A stretch of 64,000 nucleotides of DNA, taken from contig NC_058337.1 in the NCBI RefSeq assembly GCF_905475395.1, positions 118,290,368 to 118,354,367 of the forward strand, read 5' to 3'. This document shows, one piece after another, positions 47,701 through 61,239 of this stretch (position 1 is its first letter; each line of letters opens with the position of its first letter). The position numbers and the translations under genes are program-made. The notes under the pieces were generated by a model. The model worked only from the letters and a program-made list of their open reading frames with translations, did no database searches and had not been told where the DNA came from. Source of the DNA: Chrysoperla carnea. Taxonomy: Eukaryota; Arthropoda; Insecta; Neuroptera; Chrysopidae.

Positions 47701-48103
47701 AGTTAGTCGAAGAAATAAATTGGTTGGAAACCTATTTTCTATGTTTCGCTCAACATTAAATAGAAGTTTAAGCTACATTTTAATTTGCTTTAGACAACTT
47801 TGACACTTTTTAATTTTCACGCACTAGACAAACTTGTTAGCACATTCTGTAAAAACTTATACTATTTATTTATAGAACACAAAATTAAATTTTAAAGGAA
47901 ACTCATGTTTTGTCGAAATTATTCGTTTTTGTAATAAATTTCCCGGAAAATTTTTATAACCTTATACTTTCGCTAATTAAAAAAAAAAAACAGTACAATG
48001 TACAACCTACCTAGTTTCACAAAAACAATCGTAATAAATTTTTTATGTACAATCAATAAAATCAAACGAACGTCTTGAAAAACATGTTTTTCTTCTTTTA
48101 CAG
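44718..48103. other. Spacer upstream of the dysc coding exons
   Basis: No coding exon recognised. It includes the long inverted repeat listed separately. The last ~40 bases (TTTTTCTTCTTTTACAG) form a good 3' splice site, so this is most likely intron upstream of the first dysc coding exon found. Confidence 0.45.
45982..46322. repeat. Long inverted repeat, ~100-bp arms, ~140-bp loop
   Basis: Left arm about 45982-46083 and right arm about 46223-46322 are reverse complements with only a few mismatches. Shared blocks include GTGTGTTTCTACCATCTAGG, CATATACATATCTGTAGTAT, GACAGAATACATCC and AATGCATCTAAGCGAGAGG. A transcript would fold into a long hairpin. Short frames on both strands are mirror products of the arms. 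Confidence 0.88.
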
Positions 48104-48128
48104 CAGACAACGTGACAATCAGATAACA

Positions 48129-51100
48129 ATGCGGATGGGTGACGATTATACCTCCGAATTAACAGAATTTGGAGGTGGTGGCACATACTTGGGTGGACCT
48201 ACACGTTGGGGGTCCGTTCAAGGTGGACACACATGGAATAGAACAACACCACAGCATACGTCACGTTTTCAACCGTCATCAAATAGTTATGAAGCCGAAG
48301 ATATATTGTATGGTGGGGATCGATATACCGGGATATCAAGGCCACGATCAGGATTGTATTATTCACCACCAGGTGAAAATTTTTATGATAATTTTATAAT
48401 TAAAAGCTGTGGATGGGTGTTATAGGATAAGAAGTACAAAATCTCGAACCTCATTATATCCAAATACAAAAATCGGCTATGCTCTGTCAAAAAAGTTAAC
48501 AAAAATTAAAAATAGAAACGTTCCACTTAACGCGGCATAGTTATTTCAGCGTTTTTTTTCAGTTTCCGAAATACGTGTTTGAAATACATGTTTAAAATAT
48601 ATTTCGGAAACTAAAAAAAAAAAAAAACAAGACAAACCCAAACTTGATAAATACAATGCTTGAAGTGTAATCTGATTTAGTCAGCTGCTGTAAGCAATAT
48701 GGTTAATAGAACTCGCTCATTTTAGACATATTATTATAAACAGAACTACGAAAAAAAATTTATCCGTTTTTTAAAGAATGTACCTATGCCAATCATAAAA
48801 AATTAATTCGACTAAACCTCCTAAGTATTCAGAAGTAACTAGCATTTCAAAGTTGTTTGTTTCATTCTAGACACCTTAGTTACAGCAAAGTGCGAATGAC
48901 CCGATTAGAAATAATAAGGAATATTTGGTGTTAAGAGAATAACACAAGCATACATCAGAATCCGATCTCTCAAATTTCTTGAAACTTATTTGCCTGATCT
49001 AACGAATAAAAATTTACAAATTTAGATGTTCTCTTCGGACAATAGGATCTAATTAAGTAGTAGTATTTCGCTAAATATGGTCATACACTTCAACAGGTAC
49101 GTCGTACACGATTGTTGAAAGTTCCGGTGGTTCAACGACAGTTGGACCAGAAGCACCACGTCATCATACACGCGAATACACAAATACACATCAATACAAC
49201 CAAAGTAGTAAGATGACACCTCGAGGTACCTATTTAGGAGCAACTAATACTACTGGTACGGGAGCAGCCACAACTAGTAATAGTCGAACATCAACGCTAA
49301 CAACCTCTAATAATATCAATAAAAAACGACCAATTAGTCCGGAACAAGTACTACGATTGTTTGGTAACAATGGACATGTCAATACTGGTATCGAAAAGTC
49401 AACATCACATGCGAATAGTCGAAGATCACCTGCTAGTTCTCCAGCATCCACAACGCATCATAATTCAACACGATATCAACCACCAAGCATACATGAATTA
49501 TCTACACGAACGGTCACTATGACGAGAGATCCACCAGATGGGACACATGGGTTTGGAATATGTGTTAAAGGTGGGAAAGATGCTGGTAAGTTTCTCTTAA
49601 TGTTAGAAAAGACAGCTCTAAATTAATAAAATCACAAAGAATCCTCTGGGTCAAGTCTAGTAGCATTATGTATTCAGTCAAAACCTTGCCCATGTAGAAA
49701 ATAGTGTCGCCAGCACCAACCCTTTTTTTTGTTATCTAAGTGCTTGCTTAAAAGATCTCGAAATCTTGGACTGATAAAACTTATGTTGCAACTTCTATTT
49801 CACCAAGTCCCTTAGTCCTTGATTTAATTGAATTCAAAGCTACATTATTCTGGAAGGAATTGATTATCGACTGTAAGTCCGACCCGACATAAAATTAGGT
49901 TGGATCGATTCGTTTGTGGCTCGTAGTTACTAAACGAATCTTAGAGAGTGTTCTTAGCCATGTTTTAAGAAAATCTACTCATTCGTTTCAAGATCATCAC
50001 CTCTTTTCCAGATGTTATCGGGTACGAAACACTATACTCCCATTTGAAACAGAGCTAAAAACATCCTCGATCCAATTACCTTTAAAAAAAATCGTTTCAT
50101 CCGTTTAAGAGCTACGATGCCACAGACAGACAAACAGATATACAGTCACGTTAAACTTATAACACTCCTCTGTTAAGTCGGGGGTTAGATCAAGTTAAAG
50201 AGCCTCCATTTTCTGCTTTTTAAAAGCTTCTGACAGTAAAAAGTATGAAAATGGAAAGTGAACGCTCACAAAATTAGTCAAATAAGATTAAGGGCATGGA
50301 ACAAGTGAAAACGAATTTTCAATATGTAATCCACACGGTTCACTTGCAGGTTTCTCCTAATTTCAATCAACAGAGAATAGCTTTTCAGCCCCGTTCAAGG
50401 CGGAAGCATGAAAATGAAGCATACTTATGTTATTTATTACGTTCTTATAAACAATGTCATTACAGAAGATTAATAAAATTTCAAACTATATATTATGTTT
50501 CACGAGTTTATGACGTCAAGTGACGTCATTGTTATATTATAAAAAAGTTTTCCACTGTGTCTTAAAATAAAATAAGTAAATATCTACTACCCCAATATTA
50601 AATATTTATAAATTTATTTATAGGTGTCGGTGTATATATATCACGTGTTGAAGAGGGCAGTGTTGCAGAACGAGCGGGATTACGACCGGGTGATTCAATA
50701 CTTGAAGTGAATGGTACACCTTTTACAGCAATATCACATGAAGAAGCACTTAAGGTTATTGAAGTGTTTATGATTTTCTCACTTTTATACAATTTATTAT
50801 CATTTTTAAACCTCACAATTTTCTGTTTTCTATATCTTATATTTTATATAATATTAGTTTAATACCTTCTTTTAAGTTTCTTTTATATATTTTTCTTTAT
50901 CCTTCCTTACTATATCACCAAACACTTAACCTCATTTTACAATAATTATTAACTGTCCTATTTTTCTGACAAAATCGTTTCTTCTTTAAAACGTCTCTAT
51001 CAGATAATATTTATTATATATAACATTTAAAAGATGACATTTAAAACGAAAAATATATAGAACAAAGTCTTAACAAAGTAAACCTACTTGAATAAATGCC

Positions 51101-54100
51101 ATATTGTATTGACAATGTTTTGAAACATCCTATATTTTTATACTGAGTATTGATTAAATATTGAAAGTGTAAATATTTTCAAAAACTGTAATACTGCATC
51201 TATATTTCGTGTTTCAAATGCTTTTCGAGCATTTTAAATTAAAAAGAAATAATTTATTTATATGATCTTGATTGATTTTAATAGCAAATAATTTCTTAGA
51301 CTCAATTCTAAGCGACCAGATTATTTTTCTTTTCTAAGATTGGTGAAACTTTTCTGCTTTTTGAAAGGAAGTAAACATGTCTGAATAAATGCCATATTTA
51401 GTTTTCCGGACAGGACACTTTTAATTGAATATACAGTGCAACCTTAATATAACGAACCTCAATATAACGAATTCCTCGATTTAACAAATTTTTCGCAATC
51501 CCCTTGAATTGTCCATAAGAGTCAATATAAAATATATCTCTACATTACGAATATTTTTTGCGAACAGTCTCTTTATAACGAATTTTCAACTATAATAAAA
51601 ATTTTAAATACCTCTAAATAACGAAATTCGTCAATTCAAAACCTTTATATAACGTATAAAGTCCCACCAATATATGACAGTTAGTATGCTCCATAGTATG
51701 TAATTCATGTCGCGAGAGGTTCCGACACTTTTTTCCTCTTTATAACGAATTTTAGACCAACTTAACCTCAATATTACGAACCTCAGTTTAATGAATTACT
51801 TGATATAACGAATATTTACTGATTCCCTTCAGATTTGTTATATCGAGGTTGCACTGTATGAGCTTTTGTATCAACACCAACGTGCAAATTCAAAATTAAT
51901 TTCTAAGAAAAGAGATAAATAGTAATAATACGAAATAAATAATTAGGTATACCATTTTCTTTATATTATCAGGCGAGCGAAGCGAGCCTCTGCTAGGTTA
52001 AAATGTAACTTTTTGGTGGTAAACTTTACAAAAAAAATATAAAAGATTTAGACATGAAATGAAATGTTGTAGTTTCATATTTATGTCTAGATGTGTTATC
52101 AATCATTATTTTTAGAAAAAATTTCAATAACCATGTCCAAAAATTTCACTCGAATATTTTACGAACCTTCTGTATTTTTTATGGCCGGTATAATAGTATA
52201 TGATTATTAACTTATAAAACAATTTAACAAAAACTGATTTGTAAACTTGGTAATTTATTCATTTGCGTGTTGTGAAAATATTTCCATAAAAGTAAAAACC
52301 CATAAACATTTCCGATTTCCTTCCAAGACAACATAAAATATTAAAATTTATATATTCACTGGTCTAATAAAATAAAACCAACAAACGATCCTATTGATTT
52401 ATACATAGTATAATACCAGACGTATGGGTTGATTCAACCAACATACTTATATATATAAATAATCACTTTATTATTTTTAATATAATATTAGTTTTAGTAA
52501 ATGAGTTTTTATATTATAATACCATGATAATGAAGTATTAAAAAAAAAAATTATCTAATCGATATAAGGAGAAAAAAGTAATCAGACAAGAGTGAAACAA
52601 GTCCTTATCGTTTAAGGTTCATTTGTTTTGGAAATAATTTAGATCTTATTCAAAAAGAAATTCATTTAGATTGCATTCCAGTTACGTGTGTCCACATAAA
52701 AGTAGAACGTGGTAAAAAGCCCTGGTTTGGCCTATGGCGGTAAATTCTTAACAGAATAAATATTACAAAGAAGATAAGAAGAGATTTTCTTTAGGCGTTC
52801 CAACATTCGTACGTGTTATATCGTGGGTTCTGAGGCCAATTTCCTTTGTCGCACACCAATTAAAAAACTAGCGATGGGCTGATGTGGTGTAATAGTCTAC
52901 CTTAGATGACATATGCATGAAGAAGAAGCATAAATGTCTCCAACTCGGGTAGCCTCGGTAGCCTAAGTTAATCTGTATTCTATTATTACCCAGTGGCGAA
53001 ATATCCGATCTCGGGTACCCTAGGCAATGCAGTTCTTTGGGGTCCCTAGGCTATGAAAATCAGATCGTGCCTTTTTTTAGTTTTTGTAAATCACCTTGGC
53101 GCTTATTTGTGTGTATAAGGGGGAATTTGCCTTTTCCCCTTTTTTTCTTTTTTTAAGTCTTCGTAAATCAACTTGGCGCCCCTTGTGGCGTCTTTCTCGT
53201 ACAAACTTGTCTTTTTCTCTTTTGATCTTTCCACCGGACCTCTAGATAGTTGATAATCAAGGGCTACAATGCACAATAGTAAAATGTGATAGCCCTATCA
53301 ACGGAGTTAGATAAAATTTTCTGTATGCTTATTAAAATGAAAGAAATCGAAACAAATATGCCAATGGTGTTTTCTGGGAAAAGATGACCACATTTTTCAA
53401 ACTTGGTACACTTTTTTAAATATAGTAAAGGCAAAAACTAATAAAATTTACGCCACCCTAAAATTCTTCATTTTTTAGCCCAGAGTATATTAATCCCCAT
53501 AGATGTAATTACCATACAATTACTTCAGAATGTAAATTACCATCGATTGCACACATGGGGATGAAAGTGTTAATTAGGCATTGATGGTCAGCAATTAGTT
53601 CTCAAAATGAACGACACATGTAAAATTTTTGTTTTTATAGAAATAAAAATTATCTAAATCCAAAACGATTATTCAAAAACATTCAACACGGCAAATTTTA
53701 CTCTCGATAATGTTACACGACAGGTGAATGTCCGATAGTTAACATATCAAGTCACGCAAACCACAATAAAACTTTTCTAATCTTGACTGTAAAATAAAAC
53801 ACCACTTTGATAATATTCAAATTATTCTAAAAATGGTTCCTAATTGACGTCTACAAACCTCTCCAAAAAAAAAGGATAATTAATTTATATAAGGGTTAGA
53901 CAGACAGACAGACGGAGGACGGTGTACGGCGGATCGATCTCTCTTCAGTAGAAGATGAATGACTACCCACTCAGATAATTAAACACTCGATAGGTGGGAC
54001 GGACACCAGCAGACGACAGACCGGATATGTACTATTATTCACTTATTAACAACGATAGTGTCGCTTGATTAAATCAGCTTTACGGATTTTTTTTTACTGA

Positions 54101-57100
54101 ATTAAATTAATTAGTTGATTTTTTTAGCCTTAATTAATTTTTTTTTATATTTTTATGTTTTCAATCAAGAAATTTATTTTCTATATGCGACAACCCGTTG
54201 GATATTAAACGATACACTTTTGGATTAAAATTTTTGCAGTTGCATTATTATTATAGCTTTAATTTTTTTTTTGCATATACAAACGTCTCAATCGAAATTA
54301 AACGAACAAATAATTGTAAGTTTTTTTTCAAATCGGATATTTCTCCTATGTTTATTTTTTTCGATAGAGTTTATATTTTTGTATTCTTTGTGGTACGTAG
54401 CGTATAACAATATTCTATTTAGCCTATTTTAAGAGCTACAATCAAGTAAGATACTTGTTAATAGTGTGTCGTGAACATCGAATATTCATGATAGATATAA
54501 ACATAATAATGGATGTATTGTATACGTTTTCTACGTACACACCTTCACCTAATTTACACCTTCGACAATTTTTTAAATGACTAAATAGGAAATAACTCTA
54601 TTATATGTTGTCTGACAACCGTGAGATTAATGATAATTGGGTCCGGTCAGCCCCGAAACTACTTTTTAATAACCGGGGTAGGAACTTAATAATGGTACAC
54701 CCTCTCTCTAACGTTTGAGACAAATAGTTAAAAAAAACACAAATATAATAAATAATGAGTGGCTTTTTTGTGGGAAAATAAAAATTTAATAAATTAGACA
54801 ACTAACAATCAAGACATTTCCTTAATCTTTAGTACCCGGCAATTTTTTCCTCTCTAATCTTACTACAGGTTTACATGGAGTGCTTTCGAGAAAGAATCTG
54901 TTAGCTCATTTTATATTCAATGGTTAGGGTTGCGAGTTCAGAAAGACGTGCCAAACTCACCGTTGAACGCAGATAGGTTTTAATTATATTCAGTTTGCTG
55001 AAGCTTTGCTCACAGCTTGCGGATATTGTTGGTAATGTACTGTAAGCTACTTCTTAAAGCTATACTAACATTAATAAACTATTGCTGCAAGTCATGATAG
55101 CATCTTCAAGTTCTTCGCCTAGACCCGGGGTGTTAGATTCGATCATATTTGCTATCACCACCTCATAACCTTGCCGGATTTTTCTTTGGAGCAAATGGGG
55201 CTTTTAAAACCTTTGAAAAGTATAGCATTTTTTATTTTGTCCGAATTTCGAATATTCTATGACATTGAGAAGTTTAAATTTGACCACACTTTTGAGGGAA
55301 ACAAAAAGCAATTCCATAAAATAGAATTAGAGCTTTTACTAAAGGGAGTTGCGATATGGAGAACAGTTAAAAGCACAATCTCAATCAGACCTTTCAGAGG
55401 AAGTTTTTTAAGAATCTTGACGCTTTTTTAAAATTTTACCAAAAAAACAAACCAATTTTCCTTTCTTTCTATTTAATTTCTATTCTTTTTTTCTTTCATA
55501 AATATCGCCCCATTTTCATAAAAAGATTACACTTTATAATTAAGCACGAGTAGTATGTGTTTCAGATGTTAAAATCCTGTCGTAAACTAAGTATGACAGT
55601 GAGATCACCTACCTTACCCGGTGCCGCAACATTAGGTTCATCTAGTTTACCAGGTAATTTTATTGTACGGCAAACGTGCTCGTGGATGGATCGTCAAGGT
55701 CGACCTGTTTCACCACCATTGGAATATCAACGAATACGACCGTGGCGAAATCAACAGACGCCTGGTACGACGGGAACAGGAGCGATACGACGTGTGGATT
55801 TATGTATTGAACCTGGTCAAAGTTTAGGTTTAATGATACGTGGTGGTGTTGAATATAATTTAGGTATTTTTATTACTGGTGTTGATAAGGATTCTGTAGC
55901 AGATCGTGCTGGTCTTTTAGTAAGTATATCAATTCACTTCACTCTTTATTTTCCGTAAATATACATATTCAACTATTATCAGAATAAGTAGTCCAAATAT
56001 TAAGAGTGATAAAGATAGCTAGCTAGATTTTAACCTTGAATCAATCAGTAAGGCTTTGTCTAACCAGTAATGTTCATCTAGCATGTTTATTATGCTGTTA
56101 GCCAAGTTATACGTTGACCCAATCAAGATTGTAATAAATTATTTAGCAAGACATCCTCTTGTTCCGAACCATAATATGTGTGTTAATTGCCTAACTTTAA
56201 GATATTCTCCGATTAACTGTATATCACTTCATTCATGTAGGCGCTGTGAAAGGCATCATAATACTCTGTTATATTTTGACGTATCATTATTAATCGTAAT
56301 TCTAAATAGGACTCCAGAACTTATACGGAATACAATTTATTTTTGCCTGTTAATACTTTATGCAATTCTAGTTTTTTTAGCAAACGTTTAACTTGTCCTT
56401 ATACATAACGTCTTTTGTGATTCGCTACCTCTCAATTTATTGTTTAGTTTAGTTTAACCCCGATGCGAAACATATATTAATATACAAGACTGCAGTAGTC
56501 TGTAATAATATAATCCATTAACTTCAGAAATTTACAAAATTTCTGATATTCTTCATTGGTCAAGTAGCTCCCAATACTATTTGTTAATTTTCCAACTTTC
56601 TTTTGCAGATAGGAGATCAAATATTAGAAGTAAATGGTCAAAGTTTCTTAGATGTAACACATGATGAAGCTGTGAATCAATTAAAATTCCATAAACGTAT
56701 GTCGTTGGTGGTACGTGATGTTGGCAAAGTGCCACATTCATGTACATCATATGATCGTGGTGGAGGAGGTGCTGAAATATGGGATAATCAAACGGGTAGT
56801 TTATTTCCACCATCATTAACAAGTGGTCGGAAACGAAATGCTACGTTGCAAATGGTCGAAGAAAAAGCTCGTTGTGTGCTTCCAAAAAGTGATTTTCCAA
56901 CATTATGTTATTATACAGATGAATATATTTGTAGAAGAATGACTGTTGATGCATTTGTTGCTGTCATGTTAGAACTTTTAAATACTCCCGAAAAGGTGAG
57001 TTTCACAAGAACCATAATAAAAATAATAATAATATAGCCCTAATTTAGTACACTTGTTGGGCAAAGATCTACCTCAATGAAACCCATGAGTTTCTGATTT

Positions 57101-60100
57101 TATAATTAGTAGACCATTAAAATTTCCTCCAAGCACTGGGTTTTCGTTATATCACTTCAATGTTGGAAATTCCGTCAAAACTAACTACAGTCACCACATA
57201 GTCTTATATAAATAAACTTTCAAAATTATTCAAGAACTATCAGTTTTCTCCTGAAGATCGCAATGAACCTATAATTATCTGAAAATCTCCTTAGAGTCAA
57301 AACTCAAATACGATCTTGGAATCTTCAAGATACGTTTCAAAGCTTTACTATTTTCTCGATTTCATTTATTTCTACGCCCTCTTCAAATATTTTTGTGTGA
57401 ATGTTTTGTCTTAGATAATTCTCATTAGATGTCCAAATATAGTATATAGGATTGAATTTCTGCATCCTGCTCAAGTTATCAGAAGGTTTGACTTTGATGA
57501 AATTTCTTCTTAAGTTATAGGATTTACCTAAGATGTCATTGTCTATTCGGAGAAAAACGTAAGGTAGAAGTTCTTTATGGCGTATTATTAAAGTACTTCA
57601 GGAATAATTTTTCTATAAATTCGCAGCAAATTGTATTTTAAAGATGGTAAAATTGAAAGCTTAATAAAAGTTAATATATCTTTTTTTTCCAGTATACTCT
57701 TTTGACTGAATTACGAGAAATAATCTTACCAGAGGATCGTGTCCGATTCGATGAATTAGTCTATCGACGCGAACAAGACCCTCGATCAAGAGATATTCAT
57801 AAAGACTATGATATACGTCATTCATCAAGGGTAAGTTTTAATTTTTGTAAGTAAAATATTGAATGCTTTGTTTTCAAACTACTCCAATTCGAAAAATTTT
57901 ACCTCCTATTTAGAGAAAAACTGGTGGTATGTCCTTGGAGAATAGTCATTCAATGTTAATGTCCAGTTTGCATGACATTGGATCCGGTCCGGTAAGTGTT
58001 TTGTAAAACAATATAATTAAATTTACTTATTACTTAATAAATTTTACTTAAAACAATTATTGTAATTTGTTTTTAATTAATTCGTTCACTTATTACTTAT
58101 TACACTTATTTATTATTAACCAGTTACTTACTATTTACACCAAACACACTCTTAAAAATCCTTTCACAAATTATTAATTATTCTCTACATGTAATTTATC
58201 CTTGCTTTTAATTACTAAAAAAAGTATGGCTCGTCTTTATTTAGAGTTTTTTCTTATTACTAGTGCATTTGATTGCTAATTAAGCCGTCGCCATCTTTGT
58301 AGATAACTATCAATTGTTTTTTATTAAAAATTACGCATGCTCGAATGTTAATGCGCGCGTTATCTAAATATTGACGAGTACTGAAAGAAAATTGTTTTGT
58401 TATTTTTTGGCATGAATTTTTTTTACGTGGTGACAGAACTTGCGGGTGCTACGGTAGAATTTAAAATTAAACTTTTCAAATAAAATTTTGTTGGTAAAAG
58501 ACAGCGAATTCTTATAAGGTGCAAAAAACGTTCAGTTTTTTTGGATTTCAGAATTTGCTACTTTTATAAATAGTTTGTTATGTGGAATGTGTTTTGTCTC
58601 CTTTTATTTAAGTACACTTTTAATAATTGCATTTGAGTTTTTCACTTTTGTACTGTTCTTTCAAATTTTTAAGTAATTTTAAGGAATTAATGAAAGAATT
58701 AAAATCTGTTTCTTTTAGTTTTACAAAGATTTTCAATAAATTTTAAATTTTAATTCTTTGATTAAATGTAAAAATTAAAATTTTATATATTTTTAAATTT
58801 TAAGAGTAAAATATATCCTGTTTTCTGTCTTTGTTCTTATTAATCGTTTTTAGAAAGTAATTTTTTGTAATGAGATATTTTCTAAAAGGATTTCATTGAA
58901 AAGTAGATCAAAATTTTAGAAAATGTTTCATAAAAGTATTTATTTGTCTTTTTTATAAATAAAAATTTTATTGTATTTACTTCTAAGCTGGCTAAAAATT
59001 ATTTCTAGCTTAAATTAGTAGACATGCGCACAGTATTATACTATATTTCTTCTTATACGGCTATATTAACTGTAGAACTATTGTAAAAATAATAGGAACA
59101 GCAAATTATTCAAAAATTAGGCAATTAAAATAACGTTTAAGTAATAAAAATTGCCTAAGACTCATAATTTACTGTTCAATGAAGAATTTTTAGTGAAGAA
59201 AAATAACGCGAAGGCAAAGACAATTGATAGGAGATAATTACAGGATTATGGTACCAACGAAAATGAAGACTATCGTTCACCGAGTGAGGATTCTGGTCTT
59301 GGATTGGCCATGGCAGACAGAACCTCTAGGTGAGAATTTCAAAATCTACTTCAACTTCAAGCAGATAACAACGAATTTTCACATCAAATACATAACTTTA
59401 CGTTAAACGTTAGTTAATAGCGTTTTCTAAAACGTTTAACGTAGAGTAAAAAATTAGATTTTATGAAAAAATCTTGATAGACTTGGATTTATCTTAGGGG
59501 TCCTCGTCGACCGGCTAGTGCGACTCCCGGTTGTGAAGCTTGGTATGGATCAAGTAGTACAGCGCCCGGAGGGGTTATTCAACCCTCTGGGCCACCGATA
59601 CATCATCGTTCATCACCTCCTGCGATTACTAACACATCTGATTTAGATGAAGATACAACTCAAAATCAGGTCAGACTAGTTCACCTCCACAAATCACACT
59701 TGGTAGTGAATTTTAATGTTTGCACCAAATTAAAACAAGCAAATCTTTGGCTAAGCCAAATATTTGATCAAAAATATTTCAAAAAAACACAATACACAAA
59801 AAATTTTAAACTATATTGGTCGTTAAAAGAGAGAAAAAAATTATTTTTTGAGATATTAATTAGCAGAGCACCATACAAATTCTGTCACTTACGTGTCAAA
59901 AACAAAATTTAATATAAAAGCACTTTTTGGAAAATTTTCACCAGAAAAACTAAATTAATAACAAAATTTGCACATTTTTATCAATGTAAATATAATTTTA
60001 AATAAAAATTCCAATTTTAGAAAGAGGCACAAAATTCAGTCAAGATGGCTACCGGCAACGACAAAAACACTAATATCAGACTAAATCGAAACAAATTAGT

Positions 60101-60319
60101 AAACAAAATTTGTTTTCTCCCTAAATGTTTCCCCCTTTTTATAAAAAAAATAATTTTGATACAATTATTTTTGAGATATAAACATTATCAATAAACAATT
60201 AGGAATACGGGAGTGGTGATGAGGCTCCAGGAAGAAGAAGCAGACGACATTCAAGTCCTGGTGATAGTCGATCTGGGAGTGCAACGCACTTACATCAACC
60301 AGAGTACGACGAAGATACC
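48129..60319 (+). CDS. dysc: Whirlin/dyschronic PDZ scaffold, ten exons, 3' end outside window
   Basis: Insect counterpart of vertebrate whirlin. In Drosophila, dysc organises active zones and influences BK channel expression and locomotor rhythm; whirlin acts in hair-cell stereocilia (established knowledge). Coding exons: 48129-48372, 49097-49585, 50624-50754, 55566-55919, 56609-56995, 57693-57830, 57914-57991, 59244-59329, 59498-59669 and 60203-60319. All are GT-AG and in phase, giving 732 codons. PDZ1 is residues ~219-302, split by two introns (HGFGICVKGG loop, GVYISRVEEGSVAERAGL). PDZ2 is ~364-445 (SLGLMIRGG, GIFITGVDKDSVADRAG). The harmonin-homology domain is ~487-562 (CYYTDEYICRR, LLTELREIILPEDRVRFDEL). 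N-terminal residues 1-218 are glycine-, serine- and threonine-rich. The frame stays open upstream of 48129 to the acceptor, so an upstream coding exon is possible. PDZ3 was not found before 64000 and should lie beyond. Confidence 0.93.
48551..48619. repeat. Hairpin with AGTTTCCGAAATA arms
   Basis: A 13-bp arm AGTTTCCGAAATA and its reverse complement, extended by T and A runs, in the first dysc intron. Probably the ends of a tiny foldback or MITE relic. Confidence 0.5.
51434..51856. mobile_element. Tigger/pogo-type MITE with TA target site
   Basis: 423 bp with inverted ends CAGTGCAACCTTAATATAAC (left) and, on the reverse strand, CAGTGCAACCTCGATATAAC (right), flanked by TA (51432-51433, 51857-51858). 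The interior is full of TATAACGAA-type repeats of the end sequence. It is non-autonomous and lies in the dysc PDZ1 intron. It is a different subfamily from the 43281 element. Confidence 0.85.
54895..55440 (-). mobile_element. hAT transposase relic (C-terminal dimerisation region)
   Basis: Minus-strand frames read LPTISASCEQSFSKLNIIKT, then YLRSTVSLARLSELATLTIE, the hAT dimerisation motif found in ZMYM1/THAP-type transposase-derived proteins. The upstream part is interrupted by stops and shifts, so it is inactive. It sits antisense in the dysc PDZ1 intron. An open plus-strand frame at 55171-55431 is its shadow. Confidence 0.75.
57992..59243. other. dysc intron between phase-0 exons
   Basis: AT-rich intron of about 1.25 kb with no recognised element. 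It follows a donor CCG|GTAAGT and precedes the acceptor AATTACAG before DYGTNENED. Confidence 0.6.
59399..59443. repeat. 13-bp perfect inverted repeat in a dysc intron
   Basis: TACGTTAAACGTT at 59399-59411 and its exact reverse complement at 59431-59443, starting 70 bases after the exon ending at 59329. It could form a small intronic hairpin. Confidence 0.6.
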
Positions 60320-61239
60320 GTAAGTACTAAACTATACTCTAACAGTCTAACCACTCTAACAGAAACATGAAAATCAAATGTATACATAACCTTTAAACTA
60401 AAACTAGAGTGCTGTATATGTAGATAAGGTCATCCGACATTTTGCCTCCAATTTGCTGGAAGGAGACAATATTTTGAGTATGTAAAACCGATAGTATATC
60501 CACAGCGTTGGGATTATTGACTTTACATCAAGTAATAGTTACCATGAGAATCTGGAATGCAAGCTAAATCGTTACGCAATTCCGTGACGATCAAAATCCT
60601 CAATATGTCTTAATTTAAATACATTCTATATTGTCTCCTCTCATCCAAATGGATGTTGACATAGCTCCTACTAATATAGTACCTTACTAAACCTTTAAAA
60701 CAATATTGTCATTCTAACTAGAAAATTTAAAAGTTTACTCACGTACTTTAAAATTGTTTTGGTCTTTTAAAAGAAATTAAATTTGAAATTTGAAATTAAT
60801 GTGCTATTTAAAATTAGATATAGATTGAAGGCGATATTAAAAAATATCTCGTGTGATAGTTTTATTTCCTTCATTTGAAATTTTAAGTTTGTTCTTTTTT
60901 ATGAATGCAAACTGATATGAACACATTTGGACTTTATTATTGCATCTTACCAGAGCCATGGATGACATCTTAAAATCATGCATTTAATAAGTTAGAGTAG
61001 AATAAAATTAATAAAAACGCTAAATTAAAATTGAATAAGAAAAAATCTCTATGGTGGTTTTTTGGAACGGCTAAAAAAAGTACTGAACCCATAATTGTCC
61101 TATAAATAACAACATTATCGAAAGTTTTAAAAATGTCAAGTGTTTGTCATTTGTAACAAATGGCTTGAAATTTCGTGACAGTTACGGACTGACCCAAAAG
61201 TTGACACGAGATTCTTTTTTATTCATTCATTCGTTAGAG

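Larger units (their letters stand above)
50755..55565. other. Large intron splitting dysc PDZ1
   Basis: A 4.8-kb intron between the PDZ1 exon ending ...EEALK and the exon starting MLKSCRKLS. It holds a Tigger-type MITE (51434-51856), a short CCCAGTGGCGAAAT motif like a hAT end near 52990, an AGACAGACAGAC microsatellite near 53905 and a hAT transposase relic (54895-55440). The downstream acceptor is TATGTGTTTCAG. Confidence 0.8.

Noticed and set aside
55171-55431. 86-codon plus-strand frame in the dysc intron
   Set aside because: Shadow of the minus-strand hAT transposase relic.
56083-56391. 102-codon frame with several cysteines between two dysc exons
   Set aside because: Its CxxC-like spacing does not form a known finger, and it lacks splice signals in phase with the neighbouring exons.
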